From Streptococcus sp. VT 162 (lineage in GTDB: Bacteria > Bacillota > Bacilli > Lactobacillales > Streptococcaceae): 64,000 bases of DNA. The stretch spans positions 992,001 through 1,056,000 of the forward strand of contig CP007628.2 in assembly GCA_000688775.2 (NCBI GenBank). The letters run 5' to 3'. The notes below the pieces were generated by a model, which was not told the origin of the DNA, searched no databases, and saw only the letters and a program-made list of their open reading frames with translations. Numbering within the stretch: the first letter of the stretch is position 1; each line of letters starts with the position of its first letter. The position numbers were made by a program, and so were the translations under genes. This document shows positions 38,104 to 49,046 of this stretch, piece by piece.

Positions 38104-39324
38104 CTAAAACTTTGATTGATTCCATTCAAATAAAGTATCCAACCAATCAAAAACGACATTATGGGCGAGTCTTAGATTATTGACTTGGCAATGAGCGTCC
38201 GCACCACTTTCCGCCTCAAATACTTGAAGTTTAGTTTGTTGATTTTTAGATTTAAGTTCTTCATAAATCACCTTAGTTTGATGCTGCAGTTCAGCACCCT
38301 CACCCTTTCCCATGATAAAAAGGCATGGGCATTGAATTTTTTGGTAATCCACAATCTTTGCATGGTTAAATACATCATCAATAGCACTCTTAAAATCAGA
38401 AGTACCAAACTGCCATGCATACTTTTTAAGATTTAAATTTGCTGATTCATTCCAATTTCCAGCTAATTTTAAAATGGCATTTATTAACCAACTAGGTGCT
38501 TTCAAACTTGATCCAAATTCTTTTCTGAAAAGTTCTGCAACGTCGTAAATAGGGGTACTAGCAATCCAAGCATGAATTCTTGGATCCTTTTCGACAGCTT
38601 GTGCAGTAAAATATCCCCCTCCGCTGACACCATAAATAGCTAAATAATTTAGTTTAGGATTTCTATTTTCCAACCAGTCTATGCATAATGAAATTGGAAT
38701 AGAAGCATCCACATCAAAGACCAGCCCTCTACTAGGATTGCTCCCTTGACCAGGAAGATCAACCATTAAAACATTATAATTTCGTATCCATCCAGGATAT
38801 CCTGCAAAGTAAAATAAATCTTCGCGATAAGTATCACCTCCACCAATCATGATTATCGTTGGGCAATTATCGTCGCTATGAAGATAATAACCAGGCAAGT
38901 AAGAACCCTGATAGGGAATAGTTAATTTTTCAATCGGTGCACCTAGTGAATGAATTGCACTAGAAAACACCTTCTCCATTTGACGAACGGTCGGTAAATA
39001 CTCTTCAGAAAATGGATCGGTAAATTGGATTGCCGAGCGAAGTGAGTAGGTCTGTGCAAGATAATACTGCGCCTTTGTTTGTTCACTCAATCCTGAATTA
39101 CTTGCTTCTTGTTCAAGGTAGTTTACATGCGATAAAAATACATTTTTCCAGTCATCAGGCTTTGGTGAGTTCCCCAATCTTTGAGCAAGATAATAAAGCT
39201 CTCCATGAGAGAAACCAAAAATTTCACCGATTCCTAACAACCAATTGAAGAAAAAATCCGTATCACCATTCTTAAAAAATATTTGAGTCGATTGCCGTTT
39301 TAAAATAACATCATTTTCTTTCAC
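38104..39324 (-). CDS. FrsA-like alpha/beta hydrolase
   Basis: A 406-residue protein with an N-terminal helical region (about 1-130) and a C-terminal alpha/beta hydrolase core. The nucleophile Ser is in YGVSGGGYF and a His in GADAHCQ, as in FrsA/DUF1100-type and pseudooxynicotine-hydrolase-like proteins. I prefer a GTG start at 39324 because AGGAGG lies 6 bases upstream; an ATG at 39354 would leave that site inside the gene. It lacks a signal peptide. It is a lone gene with wide AT-rich flanks between ptsHI and nrdH, and looks accessory. Substrate unknown. Confidence 0.82.
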   Translation of the reverse strand: MKENDVILKRQSTQIFFKNGDTDFFFNWLLGIGEIFGFSHGELYYLAQRLGNSPKPDDWKNVFLSHVNYLEQEASNSGLSEQTKAQYYLAQTYSLRSAIQFTDPFSEEYLPTVRQMEKVFSSAIHSLGAPIEKLTIPYQGSYLPGYYLHSDDNCPTIIMIGGGDTYREDLFYFAGYPGWIRNYNVLMVDLPGQGSNPSRGLVFDVDASIPISLCIDWLENRNPKLNYLAIYGVSGGGYFTAQAVEKDPRIHAWIASTPIYDVAELFRKEFGSSLKAPSWLINAILKLAGNWNESANLNLKKYAWQFGTSDFKSAIDDVFNHAKIVDYQKIQCPCLFIMGKGEGAELQHQTKVIYEELKSKNQQTKLQVFEAESGADAHCQVNNLRLAHNVVFDWLDTLFEWNQSKF

Positions 39325-39354
39325 CACGCGCCTCCTAATTCTGTGTTCTTTCAT

Positions 39355-39849
39355 TCATTTAATCTAATTATAATCTGATAACATTCTCTATCAAACAAAA
39401 GCATTCAGATATCCATTTTTTAATCTTATAATCACAGATAGTGTATCACATAAAATGAACTTTTTCAAACATTGTATTTATATACTCCTTATGAAAGGAT
39501 ACGAAACTCATAAGTATCCTATATAAAATTAACCAATGATCCATTTTTATGAATACATCATAATCTGTCATTTCCACTTTGGTTATATTTTAGATATTCT
39601 AATACAAAATATTGGGACATCTTGTGTAGAAAATTTCTTTTTTTCGTAAATATTACAGTTTCTATTTTATTAAAGTATTGTCTCAGCTAGACTTATTCCT
39701 GTTCTTACGATTTTTGCTATTTTCTTCGTTTTCCTTTCTGATAACTTGCTGAAAATCTTCTATTTATCTTACCAATATACAGTATATAGTTTTTTTGTTT
39801 TGATAAACTTTGATAGTTCAATGAAAACCCAATTTTACACTCTGACAAA
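39355..39849. other. AT-rich intergenic stretch upstream of the nrd regulatory region
   Basis: About 500 bp with no convincing gene on either strand. It must hold the promoter for the hydrolase on the minus strand. Its far end leads into the nrd control region. Confidence 0.4.
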
Positions 39850-39865
39850 ACACTATATCTTGTGC
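39850..39865. promoter_or_regulatory. NrdR box 1
   Basis: ACACTATATCTTGTGC fits the NrdR palindrome (ACACWATATMTTGTG). Confidence 0.75.
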
Positions 39866-39891
39866 TTTGTTTTTGAAACTGTAACTTTTTA

Positions 39892-39907
39892 GCACAAGAT
39901 TTAGTTT
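39892..39907. promoter_or_regulatory. NrdR box 2
   Basis: GCACAAGATTTAGTTT is a reverse-orientation NrdR box. Centres are 42 bp apart, and box 2 abuts the -35 element. Confidence 0.7.
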
Positions 39908-39914
39908 AAAAAGT

Positions 39915-39942
39915 TTGACAAAGTTTTTTTTTCTGATATACT
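39915..39942 (+). promoter_or_regulatory. nrdHEF promoter
   Basis: TTGACA, 16 bp with a T9 run, TATACT. Confidence 0.8.
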
Positions 39943-39978
39943 AAGAAAGTAATCTATTTTGAAAGAGGAGTTACGAAA

Positions 39979-40197
39979 ATGGTAACCGTTTATTCTAAAA
40001 ACAACTGTGTCCAATGTAAGATGACCAAGCGTTTCTTGGACAGCAACAATGTCGCTTATCGTGAGATCAATCTCGACGAGCAACCAGAGTACATCGATCA
40101 AGTTAAAGAGCTCGGTTTCAGCGCAGCTCCTGTTATCCAAACACCAACTGAAGTCTTTTCAGGCTTCCAACCAGGAAAACTGAAACAATTAGCATAA
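39979..40197 (+). CDS. nrdH: glutaredoxin-like NrdH redoxin
   Basis: A 72-residue redoxin with active site CVQC at residues 11-14 and the C-terminal FSGFQPGKLKQL typical of NrdH. It supplies electrons to the class Ib ribonucleotide reductase encoded downstream. The ribosome-binding site GAGGAG lies 9 bases upstream of the start. Confidence 0.96.
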   Translation: MVTVYSKNNCVQCKMTKRFLDSNNVAYREINLDEQPEYIDQVKELGFSAAPVIQTPTEVFSGFQPGKLKQLA

Positions 40198-40277
40198 TCT
40201 TAGTACATCATCCAGAAGAGATTGCTTCTAGGGCTAACTTAGAGGCCTTTCTTTTGTAATTAGATAAAGGAAATTTT

Positions 40278-42437
40278 ATGGGATTAAAACATCTTGAGGA
40301 CGTAACTTACTTCCGTCTCAATAACGAAATCAACCGTCCTGTCAATGGACAAATCATGCTTCATAAAGATAAGGAAGCCTTGGATGCCTTCTTTAAAGAA
40401 AATGTAGTTCCAAATACCATGGTTTTTGATTCAATTACTGATAAAATCAACTACCTTATTGAACATAACTACATCGAAACTGCATTTCTCAAGAAATACC
40501 GTCCAGAGTTTTTGGAAGAATTGCATCAATTTATCAAGGACCAAAACTTCCAATTCAAATCATTCATGGCTGCCTATAAGTTTTACAACCAGTATGCCTT
40601 GAAGACTAATGACGGTGAATATTACCTTGAAAGTATGGAAGACCGTGTCTTCTTTAACGCGCTTTATTTTGCTGACGGGGATGAAGCGATTGCGACTGAT
40701 ATTGCCAATGAAATCATCCACCAACGCTATCAACCAGCTACTCCTTCCTTCTTGAATGCTGGTCGTGCTCGTCGTGGAGAGTTGGTATCTTGTTTCTTGA
40801 TTCAAGTAACTGATGACATGAACTCTATCGGACGTTCCATCAACTCAGCTCTCCAACTTTCACGTATCGGTGGTGGTGTGGGAATTTCCCTCAGCAACCT
40901 TCGTGAAGCTGGAGCTCCTATCAAAGGTTATGAAGGTGCTGCTTCTGGTGTCGTACCAGTTATGAAGCTTTTTGAAGACAGCTTCTCTTACTCAAACCAA
41001 CTCGGGCAACGTCAAGGTGCTGGGGTTGTCTACCTCAACGTCTTTCACCCAGATATCATCGCTTTCCTTTCAACTAAGAAAGAAAATGCCGATGAAAAAG
41101 TTCGTGTTAAGACCCTCTCACTTGGAGTTGTGGTGCCCGATAAATTCTACGAATTAGCTCGTAAAAATGAAGAAATGTATCTCTTTAGCCCTTACTCTGT
41201 AGAGCTTGAGTATGGTGTACCGTTCAACTACATCGACATCACTGAGAAATATGATGAATTGGTTGCAAATCCAAATATCCGCAAGACAAAAATCAAGGCG
41301 CGTGATTTGGAAACTGAAATTTCTAAATTGCAACAAGAGTCTGGTTACCCTTATGTAGTCAACATTGATACAGCCAACCGTGCTAATCCCGTTGATGGTA
41401 AGATTATCATGAGTAACTTGTGCTCTGAGATTCTTCAAGTTCAAGAACCAAGCTTGATCAACGATGCTCAAGAATTCCTTCAAATGGGAACGGACGTTTC
41501 ATGTAACCTTGGTTCAACCAACGTGGTCAACATGATGACTTCACCTGACTTTGGTCGTTCTATTCGCGCTATGGTTCGTGCCCTTACTTTCGTTACAGAT
41601 AGTTCACACATCGTAGCTGTCCCTACTATCGACCACGGAAACAGTTTAGCTCACACCTTTGGTCTTGGTGCCATGGGGCTTCATAGCTACCTTGCCCAAC
41701 AACTGATTGAGTACGGATCACCTGAGTCAATTGAATTTACAAGCATCTACTTTATGCTTATGAACTACTGGACCTTAGTGGAGTCAAACAATATCGCTCG
41801 CGAACGTGGTATTACCTTCCACAACTTTGAAAAATCAGACTATGCTAACGGTAGCTACTTTGACAAGTATGTGACAGGCGAGTTTGTTCCAAAATCAGAC
41901 CGTGTTAAAGAACTCTTTAAAGATGTCTTTATTCCAAGTGCTACTGATTGGACTGAACTTCGCGAAAAGGTTCAAGCAGATGGACTTTACCATCAAAACC
42001 GTCTAGCTGTTGCTCCAAATGGTTCTATCAGCTACATCAACGACGTTTCTGCTTCTATCCACCCGATTACACAACGTATCGAAGAACGTCAAGAGAAGAA
42101 AATCGGTAAAATCTACTATCCTGCTGCAGGTTTGTCAACAGATACTATCCCTTACTACACTTCTGCTTACGACATGGATATGCGTAAGGTGATTGATGTT
42201 TATGCTGCTGCAACAGAGCACGTGGACCAAGGGCTTTCGCTCACTCTCTTCATGCGTAGTGACATTCCAAAAGGTCTTTACGAATGGAAGAAAGAAAACA
42301 AACAAACGACACGTGATTTGTCTATTCTTCGTAACTATGCCTTTAACAAGGGAATCAAGTCCATTTACTACGTCCGTACCTTTACAGACGACGGTGGGGA
42401 AGTTGGTGCTAACCAATGTGAAAGCTGTGTGATTTAA
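40278..42437 (+). CDS. nrdE: class Ib ribonucleotide reductase, alpha subunit
   Basis: A 719-residue catalytic subunit. Active-site motifs are SCFLIQVTDDM, SNLCSEI and NLGSTNVVN. The C-terminal CESCVI provides the shuttle cysteines re-reduced by NrdH. It lacks the N-terminal ATP-cone of class Ia, as expected. It forms one operon with nrdH and nrdF. No nrdI is present in this cluster, so the flavodoxin partner must be elsewhere. Confidence 0.97.
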   Translation: MGLKHLEDVTYFRLNNEINRPVNGQIMLHKDKEALDAFFKENVVPNTMVFDSITDKINYLIEHNYIETAFLKKYRPEFLEELHQFIKDQNFQFKSFMAAYKFYNQYALKTNDGEYYLESMEDRVFFNALYFADGDEAIATDIANEIIHQRYQPATPSFLNAGRARRGELVSCFLIQVTDDMNSIGRSINSALQLSRIGGGVGISLSNLREAGAPIKGYEGAASGVVPVMKLFEDSFSYSNQLGQRQGAGVVYLNVFHPDIIAFLSTKKENADEKVRVKTLSLGVVVPDKFYELARKNEEMYLFSPYSVELEYGVPFNYIDITEKYDELVANPNIRKTKIKARDLETEISKLQQESGYPYVVNIDTANRANPVDGKIIMSNLCSEILQVQEPSLINDAQEFLQMGTDVSCNLGSTNVVNMMTSPDFGRSIRAMVRALTFVTDSSHIVAVPTIDHGNSLAHTFGLGAMGLHSYLAQQLIEYGSPESIEFTSIYFMLMNYWTLVESNNIARERGITFHNFEKSDYANGSYFDKYVTGEFVPKSDRVKELFKDVFIPSATDWTELREKVQADGLYHQNRLAVAPNGSISYINDVSASIHPITQRIEERQEKKIGKIYYPAAGLSTDTIPYYTSAYDMDMRKVIDVYAAATEHVDQGLSLTLFMRSDIPKGLYEWKKENKQTTRDLSILRNYAFNKGIKSIYYVRTFTDDGGEVGANQCESCVI

Positions 42438-42589
42438 TGGAAAAAATTTTTACTACTTGTTTAAATAGTAAATGGGGGCCAATTTACGTTATACTTTTTC
42501 TTGGCCCTATGACATTTATTGCTTACTCCGCAATAAAAAAATATGATACCATTGAAATAGGTCCTATAAAACTAAGCAAGGCTGCATAA
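42437..42589 (+). CDS. small membrane protein between nrdE and nrdF
   Basis: A 50-codon frame whose ATG shares its A with the nrdE stop (TAATG), indicating coupled translation. A single hydrophobic segment (IYVILFLGPMTFIAYSA, about residues 16-32) is followed by a polar tail KKYDTIEIGPIKLSKAA. I do not recognise it. It fills most of the gap before nrdF (31 bp remain), so it is probably a real small gene or a processed membrane peptide. Its weakness is the lack of an independent ribosome-binding site. Confidence 0.6.
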   Translation: MEKIFTTCLNSKWGPIYVILFLGPMTFIAYSAIKKYDTIEIGPIKLSKAA

Positions 42590-42620
42590 TAATTACTATT
42601 ACATTGGAGAAATACACCTT

Positions 42621-43583
42621 ATGGAAACTTACTACAAAGCCATTAACTGGAATGCCATCGAAGATGTCATCGACAAATCAACTTGGGAAAAGCTGACAGA
42701 GCAATTCTGGCTCGATACGCGTATCCCCTTGTCAAATGACCTAGACGACTGGAGAAAACTATCAAACAAAGAAAAAGACTTGGTTGGAAAAGTCTTTGGT
42801 GGTTTGACCCTTTTGGATACCATGCAATCTGAAACAGGGGTTCAGGCGCTTCGCTCAGACATCCGTACACCGCATGAAGAAGCTGTGTTTAACAACATCC
42901 AATTTATGGAATCTGTCCACGCAAAATCTTACTCTTCTATCTTTTCAACCTTGAACACCAAGGCCGAAATCGAAGAAATCTTTGAATGGACCAACACTAA
43001 CCCCTACCTACAAAGAAAAGCGGAAATTATCAATGAAATCTACCTCAATGGTAGCCCACTTGAAAAGAAAGTTGCCAGTGTTTTCCTTGAAACTTTCCTC
43101 TTCTACTCTGGTTTCTTTACACCGCTTTACTATCTTGGTAACAACAAACTAGCCAATGTTGCAGAAATCATCAAACTGATCATTCGTGATGAGTCTGTTC
43201 ACGGAACTTATATTGGTTACAAATTCCAACTTGGTTTTAACGAATTGCCTGAAGAAGAGCAAGGAAAGCTCAAAGAATGGATGTACGATCTGCTCTACAC
43301 TCTCTACGAGAACGAAGAGGGCTATACAGAAAGCCTCTATGACGGTGTTGGTTGGACTGAGGAAGTTAAAACCTTCCTTCGTTACAATGCTAATAAGGCT
43401 CTTATGAACCTAGGACAAGATCCACTCTTCCCTGATTCAGCTGATGATGTCAATCCAATCGTTATGAACGGTATTTCAACAGGAACTTCTAACCACGACT
43501 TCTTCTCTCAAGTCGGAAATGGTTACCTCCTTGGTGAAGTTGAAGCCATGCAAGACGAGGATTACAACTACGGTTTGGACTAA
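42621..43583 (+). CDS. nrdF: class Ib ribonucleotide reductase, beta subunit
   Basis: A 320-residue radical-generating subunit. Metal ligands lie in LTLLDTMQSETG, the helix with FMESVHAKSYSSIF, and the late IIRDESVHGTYIGYKF. It houses a Mn or Fe tyrosyl cofactor. It ends before a strong terminator at 43600-43638. Confidence 0.96.
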   Translation: METYYKAINWNAIEDVIDKSTWEKLTEQFWLDTRIPLSNDLDDWRKLSNKEKDLVGKVFGGLTLLDTMQSETGVQALRSDIRTPHEEAVFNNIQFMESVHAKSYSSIFSTLNTKAEIEEIFEWTNTNPYLQRKAEIINEIYLNGSPLEKKVASVFLETFLFYSGFFTPLYYLGNNKLANVAEIIKLIIRDESVHGTYIGYKFQLGFNELPEEEQGKLKEWMYDLLYTLYENEEGYTESLYDGVGWTEEVKTFLRYNANKALMNLGQDPLFPDSADDVNPIVMNGISTGTSNHDFFSQVGNGYLLGEVEAMQDEDYNYGLD

Positions 43584-43599
43584 TTTGACCAATCATTCA

Positions 43600-43638
43600 A
43601 AATATCATGGTTTGTTTAAAACAACCATGATATTTTTG
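43600..43638 (+). terminator. terminator after nrdF
   Basis: AAAATATCATGGTT / AACCATGATATTTTT arms. Confidence 0.85.
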
Positions 43639-43640
43639 TT

Positions 43641-43656
43641 TTTGTTTTATTTTGTT
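43641..43656. promoter_or_regulatory. candidate LacR operator (lacR side)
   Basis: TTTGTTTTATTTTGTT occurs here, 10 bp upstream of the lacR -35. The identical 16-mer lies behind the galactitol-type PTS promoter at 55866-55881. Direct TTTGTTT-type repeats are usual for DeoR-family operators. Confidence 0.5.
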
Positions 43657-43665
43657 TTTTTCTAT

Positions 43666-43694
43666 TTGATTGATTGAGCGTTTTATGGTAAGAT
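43666..43694 (+). promoter_or_regulatory. lacR promoter
   Basis: TTGATT, 17 bp ending TGG, TAAGAT. Confidence 0.7.
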
Positions 43695-43722
43695 AATAAT
43701 AGTAGAAATCGAGGTGATAAGG

Positions 43723-44490
43723 ATGCTAAAGCAAGAAAAACTAGATAGTATTCTAGAAGCAGTAAATACAAAAGGCACTATTACTGTAAAAGAGATTATG
43801 GAGAGTCTTGATGTGTCAGATATGACAGCTCGCCGCTATTTACAAGAACTAGCAGACAAGGATTTGCTGGTTCGTGTGCACGGTGGCGCTGAAAAACTTC
43901 GTACAGGTTCTCTCTTAAACAACGAACGCTCAAACGTCGAAAAACAAGGCTTGCAGATTGCTGAAAAACAAGAAATTAGCCGTTTTGCAGGGCATTTGAT
44001 TGACGAAGGTGAAACTATTTTTATCGGGCCAGGAACAACCTTAGAATGTTTTGCTCGTGAGCTCCCAATTGATAATATTCGTGTTGTAACAAACAGTCTT
44101 CCTGTTTTTCTCATCCTAAACGAACGAAAACTAACAGATTTGATCTTGATTGGCGGAAATTATCGCTCCATCACTGGTGCTTTTGTAGGGACACTTACCT
44201 TACAGGATTTGACCAACCTTCAGTTTTCTAAGGCTTTTGTGAGCTGTAATGGTATCAAGGATAAAGCTATTGCTACTTTCAGCGAAGAAGAGGGCGAGGT
44301 ACAACGAATCTCCTTGAACAATGCCAATAAAAAATACTTACTGGCAGACCACAGCAAGTTTAATAAGTTTGATTTTTACACGTTCTACAATATCTCAGAG
44401 ATTGATACCATCGTTTCAGATTCCAAACTGAGTCAGGAGACATTTGAAGACCTGTCGAAACAAACAACCATTCTTTTATCAAAACCATAA
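43723..44490 (+). CDS. lacR: DeoR-family lactose repressor LacR
   Basis: A 255-residue DeoR regulator. An N-terminal winged helix-turn-helix (ITVKEIMESLDVSDMTARR, about 19-37) is followed by the sugar-phosphate-binding DeoRC domain (IFIGPGTTLE, LIGGNYR). In related organisms LacR is released by tagatose-6-phosphate. ATG 43723 is chosen because GAGGTGAT precedes it. It converges on lacG at the border of the lac regulon. Confidence 0.88.
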   Translation: MLKQEKLDSILEAVNTKGTITVKEIMESLDVSDMTARRYLQELADKDLLVRVHGGAEKLRTGSLLNNERSNVEKQGLQIAEKQEISRFAGHLIDEGETIFIGPGTTLECFARELPIDNIRVVTNSLPVFLILNERKLTDLILIGGNYRSITGAFVGTLTLQDLTNLQFSKAFVSCNGIKDKAIATFSEEEGEVQRISLNNANKKYLLADHSKFNKFDFYTFYNISEIDTIVSDSKLSQETFEDLSKQTTILLSKP

Positions 44491-44523
44491 AAATTCCCCT
44501 GCCTTTTGGCGGGGAATTTTTGT
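44491..44523. terminator. bidirectional terminator, lacR/lacG
   Basis: AAATTCCCCTGCC / GGCGGGGAATTTTT arms. Confidence 0.85.
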
Positions 44524-44529
44524 TGAATT

Positions 44530-45948
<1,419 letters not shown>

Positions 45949-45963
45949 TCAAGAAATAGAAAT

Positions 45964-46000
45964 GAGATGGAGATAGAGTCGGGAGGAATTCCTCCATCTC
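45964..46000 (-). other. intercistronic hairpin lacE-lacG
   Basis: GAGATGGAG and CTCCATCTC arms enclose an inner GGAGGAATTCCTCC palindrome. There is no T run. It may stabilise the upstream message or lower lacG yield. Confidence 0.5.
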
Positions 46001-46020
46001 ACTTCTTCGCTATTTACCTT

Positions 46021-47715
46021 TTATTCTTCAAACTGCGCTTGAACAAAGGCAAGAGCGCCTTTTCCATCGCGAGTCAATTTAATGTATTGGCCACCTTCTG
46101 TCTTGGCAAGTTTGATACCAAGTTTGTCGGTTTCGGCCTTCATGTCTTCAAAGTTTGAAGCAACTTGAGGAGCAAGGATAACCAGATCAAACTCAGGCAA
46201 CATTTCACGGTGAGCACCATAGCCACCAGCTGCTGCTTTAACAGGAACTTGGTACTCTGCAGCTGCCTTATTTAGAGCATTTGCAAGAAGACCACTTGTA
46301 CCTCCTCCTGCACAGAGAACGAGAACATTAGTTTCTTCTGTGATTGTGTTTTGCGCTGTTTCTACACCAGCTTTTTCAAGAATAGCATCTGCTTTGGCAG
46401 TATTGAAGTTTGCTGCTACTTTTTCTTTCAATTCATCATTGGCTTTACCTGAACGCTCTTCTTCAAGAATTTGTTCATCATAAACCTTGAGGAATGGATA
46501 GTAAATGGCTACGTCTACAAGAATTAACAAAGCAGCAAGTACAAATGACAAGAATTGGAAGTTTGTACCGAGAACAATACCGAGAGGACCTGGTGTTGTC
46601 CAAGGAAGGTTGGCAGTAAATGAGTTCATGCCAAGCGTTTCAATAAAGAATTTAAAGATCCATACGTTAGCAATTGGCGCAAAGATAAATGGAATAAAGA
46701 AAATCGGGTTCAATACAAGCGGTGCACCAAACAAGATTGGTTCATTTACACCAAAGAAAGTTGGCACTACTGAAGCACGTCCGATTGCACGATTTCGTTT
46801 TGATTTAGTTAACCACATGAACATGAATGGAACAACCAGTGTTGCACCTGTACCACCCATGGTAACAATAAACATTTGTGTACCTGAAGTAAGGATCTTG
46901 TCTGCATGCATCCCTTGTTGGAGAAGGTTCAAGTTGACTTCGGCATTTGCATAGGTAATAGCTGCGATTGCTGGTTCAACGATAGATGGACCATGGATAC
47001 CAACAAACCAGAAGAAGGCAAAGGCACCAAAGATAATCGTAATACCTAGATAACCATCAGCAGCAGAGAATAACGGTGCAAAGAATTTACCGATTGATTC
47101 AGCTACGCTTGCACCAACAAAATGACGAGCTAGTAAATCGAGAGCATAAAGAGAAACCACTGATAGAGTGAATGGAATCACATCTTTAAAGACTTGTGAG
47201 ATATTTGGTGGAACTTCGTCAGGCATACGAATAGTGACGTTGTTCTTAACACAAACCTTATAGATGGTTACAGTAACAAAGGCAGCAAGGAATGCTGAAA
47301 GCAAACCTTTTGTTCCAAGGAAACCTGTCGCAAAGCCACCTTCAATCGGATCAGCTGCTAACATCAACAAACCAACAATCGCAGCTAAAAGTGTTGACAT
47401 ATAGTTGATTTGGTTCGTTTTCTCCATGCTACGGTTTACTGAGTCGGTCAATGACTTAGCTGTTGTACCAGCTACCAAGAGAGCTAGAATCCCCATTGAA
47501 TAGCTATAAGGTTTCATAAGGAGATTTACAACATCATCAGACCATTTAAAGCCCCATGAGTTTGGTACAAAAGCAATCAAGATAAAGATACTTGAGAAGA
47601 GAATAACTGGCATACCAGCAATGAAACCATCACGAATAGCGCGAAGGTAGATATTACGAGACAGTTTTTCAAAGAAAGGCTTTCCTTTCTCGATAAAAGA
47701 AATTAGTTTGTTCAT
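46021..47715 (-). CDS. lacE: lactose PTS EIICB component
   Basis: A 564-residue permease. About 8-10 TM segments of the Lac-family EIIC domain (1-410) contain the conserved GINEP-like [11 protein letters not shown] and a DEVPPNIS stretch. A C-terminal EIIB domain has the phospho-Cys in [11 protein letters not shown]. It takes up lactose as lactose-6-phosphate. It overlaps lacF (TAATG). Confidence 0.96.
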   Translation of the reverse strand: MNKLISFIEKGKPFFEKLSRNIYLRAIRDGFIAGMPVILFSSIFILIAFVPNSWGFKWSDDVVNLLMKPYSYSMGILALLVAGTTAKSLTDSVNRSMEKTNQINYMSTLLAAIVGLLMLAADPIEGGFATGFLGTKGLLSAFLAAFVTVTIYKVCVKNNVTIRMPDEVPPNISQVFKDVIPFTLSVVSLYALDLLARHFVGASVAESIGKFFAPLFSAADGYLGITIIFGAFAFFWFVGIHGPSIVEPAIAAITYANAEVNLNLLQQGMHADKILTSGTQMFIVTMGGTGATLVVPFMFMWLTKSKRNRAIGRASVVPTFFGVNEPILFGAPLVLNPIFFIPFIFAPIANVWIFKFFIETLGMNSFTANLPWTTPGPLGIVLGTNFQFLSFVLAALLILVDVAIYYPFLKVYDEQILEEERSGKANDELKEKVAANFNTAKADAILEKAGVETAQNTITEETNVLVLCAGGGTSGLLANALNKAAAEYQVPVKAAAGGYGAHREMLPEFDLVILAPQVASNFEDMKAETDKLGIKLAKTEGGQYIKLTRDGKGALAFVQAQFEE

Positions 47716-48032
47716 TACTTAACTCCTCTCTTGTAGAGTTCGATTAAATGGTGCATCAAATCTTTTAACAAAATGGTAGTCATCAAGTGATCCTGACCGT
47801 GCATCATGGTTACACTATAAGCCAAATCTTCACCAGCTGCCTCCTTAGTCAAAAGGCTTGTTTGCGCGTGGTGTGCCTCCGCGATGCAACCACCAGCTTC
47901 CTCTACGAGAGTATCAGCTTTCGCAAAATCGCCAGCTTCAGCAGCCTTTAAAGCTTCCAATAGTTTTGATCGAGCATCGCCAGCATAGGCAACAATTTCA
48001 AAACCTAACAATGTTACTTCTTCTCTATTCAT
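47715..48032 (-). CDS. lacF: lactose PTS EIIA component
   Basis: A 105-residue trimeric EIIA of the Lac family. The phospho-His is in AHHAQTSLL, and a metal-site Asp/His lies in MHGQDHLM. It transfers phosphate from HPr to LacE. Confidence 0.96.
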   Translation of the reverse strand: MNREEVTLLGFEIVAYAGDARSKLLEALKAAEAGDFAKADTLVEEAGGCIAEAHHAQTSLLTKEAAGEDLAYSVTMMHGQDHLMTTILLKDLMHHLIELYKRGVK

Positions 48033-48067
48033 GATAGAATTCTCCTTATGTATTTTTAATTAAATTT

Positions 48068-48904
48068 TTATGACAATAAACGTTGGATATGTAGAACTAG
48101 ATAAACTCGTTCACTTTTATACAAATCAAGACCCGTATGTTGCGTAATCACATCATAGATTTTGGAACCGATCTCAAATGCTTTTGGATAGGATTGTTTA
48201 ATATGATCTTCCATATCCAGAAGTGATTGGTTATCATCTCTAGATCTGTCTAAATAATCCAAGAAATAATTCAAATGAATCATAAAGCGATCATAGAAAT
48301 GATTATTCTCTTTGGTTCGTTGAATTGCATAACCCTTTAGCACTTCTTCAACATTCCTGAGAATTTCTTTCCTCTTATCAATCGACTCCACAAGTTCCAC
48401 TTCATTTTCACCTTCGGCATTAATGAAATGATAAGCGATCCGAATAATTTCATCCTCAGGGAAATGATCTGTCAACTTCTGACGATAGATTTCAAAGGCT
48501 TCCTTTGCGATTTGAAAAGCGACAGGATACTTAGTGGAAATATCTGGCAGATTACTATCCTTGTACCTTCCTTGTGCTAGAGCTTGGTAAGAGCAGTAAA
48601 TATGATCTGTCAAGGTTACGTAGAGATACTCTTGAATCGGATAATGATATTTCTTTGATAGCTTATCAATGATTTCATAAGTCACTGTGATAAAATCAAG
48701 CGGAACATCTTTGAGGAGAGCCATAAAGTTTTCTCTTGACTCTTCGGTCTTCATCCGAAAGATTTTCTCAACCTTATTTTCAGCAATCAAATCCCCCTTC
48801 TTCTTTCCGAATGCAATCCCCTTACCAATTACAATCACCTCTTCTCCTTTGTCATTTCTGACAAGTGAAACATTGTGATTCATTGGATTTAGAATTCGAT
48901 ACAT
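48068..48904 (-). CDS. lacT: BglG-family antiterminator LacT
   Basis: A 278-residue transcription antiterminator. The N-terminal CAT RNA-binding domain (MYRILNPMNHNVSLV, about 1-55) is followed by two PRD domains with regulatory histidines (for example DHIYCSYQ, IAYHFINAEGEN). It binds the RAT hairpin in its own leader when lactose PTS flux allows. It is the first gene of the lacTFEG operon. Confidence 0.95.
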   Translation of the reverse strand: MYRILNPMNHNVSLVRNDKGEEVIVIGKGIAFGKKKGDLIAENKVEKIFRMKTEESRENFMALLKDVPLDFITVTYEIIDKLSKKYHYPIQEYLYVTLTDHIYCSYQALAQGRYKDSNLPDISTKYPVAFQIAKEAFEIYRQKLTDHFPEDEIIRIAYHFINAEGENEVELVESIDKRKEILRNVEEVLKGYAIQRTKENNHFYDRFMIHLNYFLDYLDRSRDDNQSLLDMEDHIKQSYPKAFEIGSKIYDVITQHTGLDLYKSERVYLVLHIQRLLS

Positions 48905-48941
48905 GTCAACCTCCTTTTATCTCTTAAAGGTATATGAGTAC

Positions 48942-48997
48942 AAAAAATGACCACAAATGAACTAGAAAATCTATTGATTTCTAATCCACCTGTGATC
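48942..48997 (-). terminator. lacT leader terminator
   Basis: A long minus-strand stem, GATCACAGGTGGATTAGAAA with its partner, ends in GGTCATTTTTTG. It overlaps the RAT sequence, so the two structures are exclusive. Confidence 0.8.
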
Positions 48998-49025
48998 ATG
49001 CCTAATATTACTTAGTAACACTCAC
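48992..49025 (-). promoter_or_regulatory. RAT antiterminator target of LacT
   Basis: The minus strand reads GTGAGTGTTACTAAG, then TAATATTAGGCATGATCAC. TGTTACT and AGGCA are the conserved parts of BglG-family RAT sites, and its 3' end is shared with the terminator stem. Confidence 0.75.
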
Positions 49026-49046
49026 CTTGTATTAACTTGTGATTTA

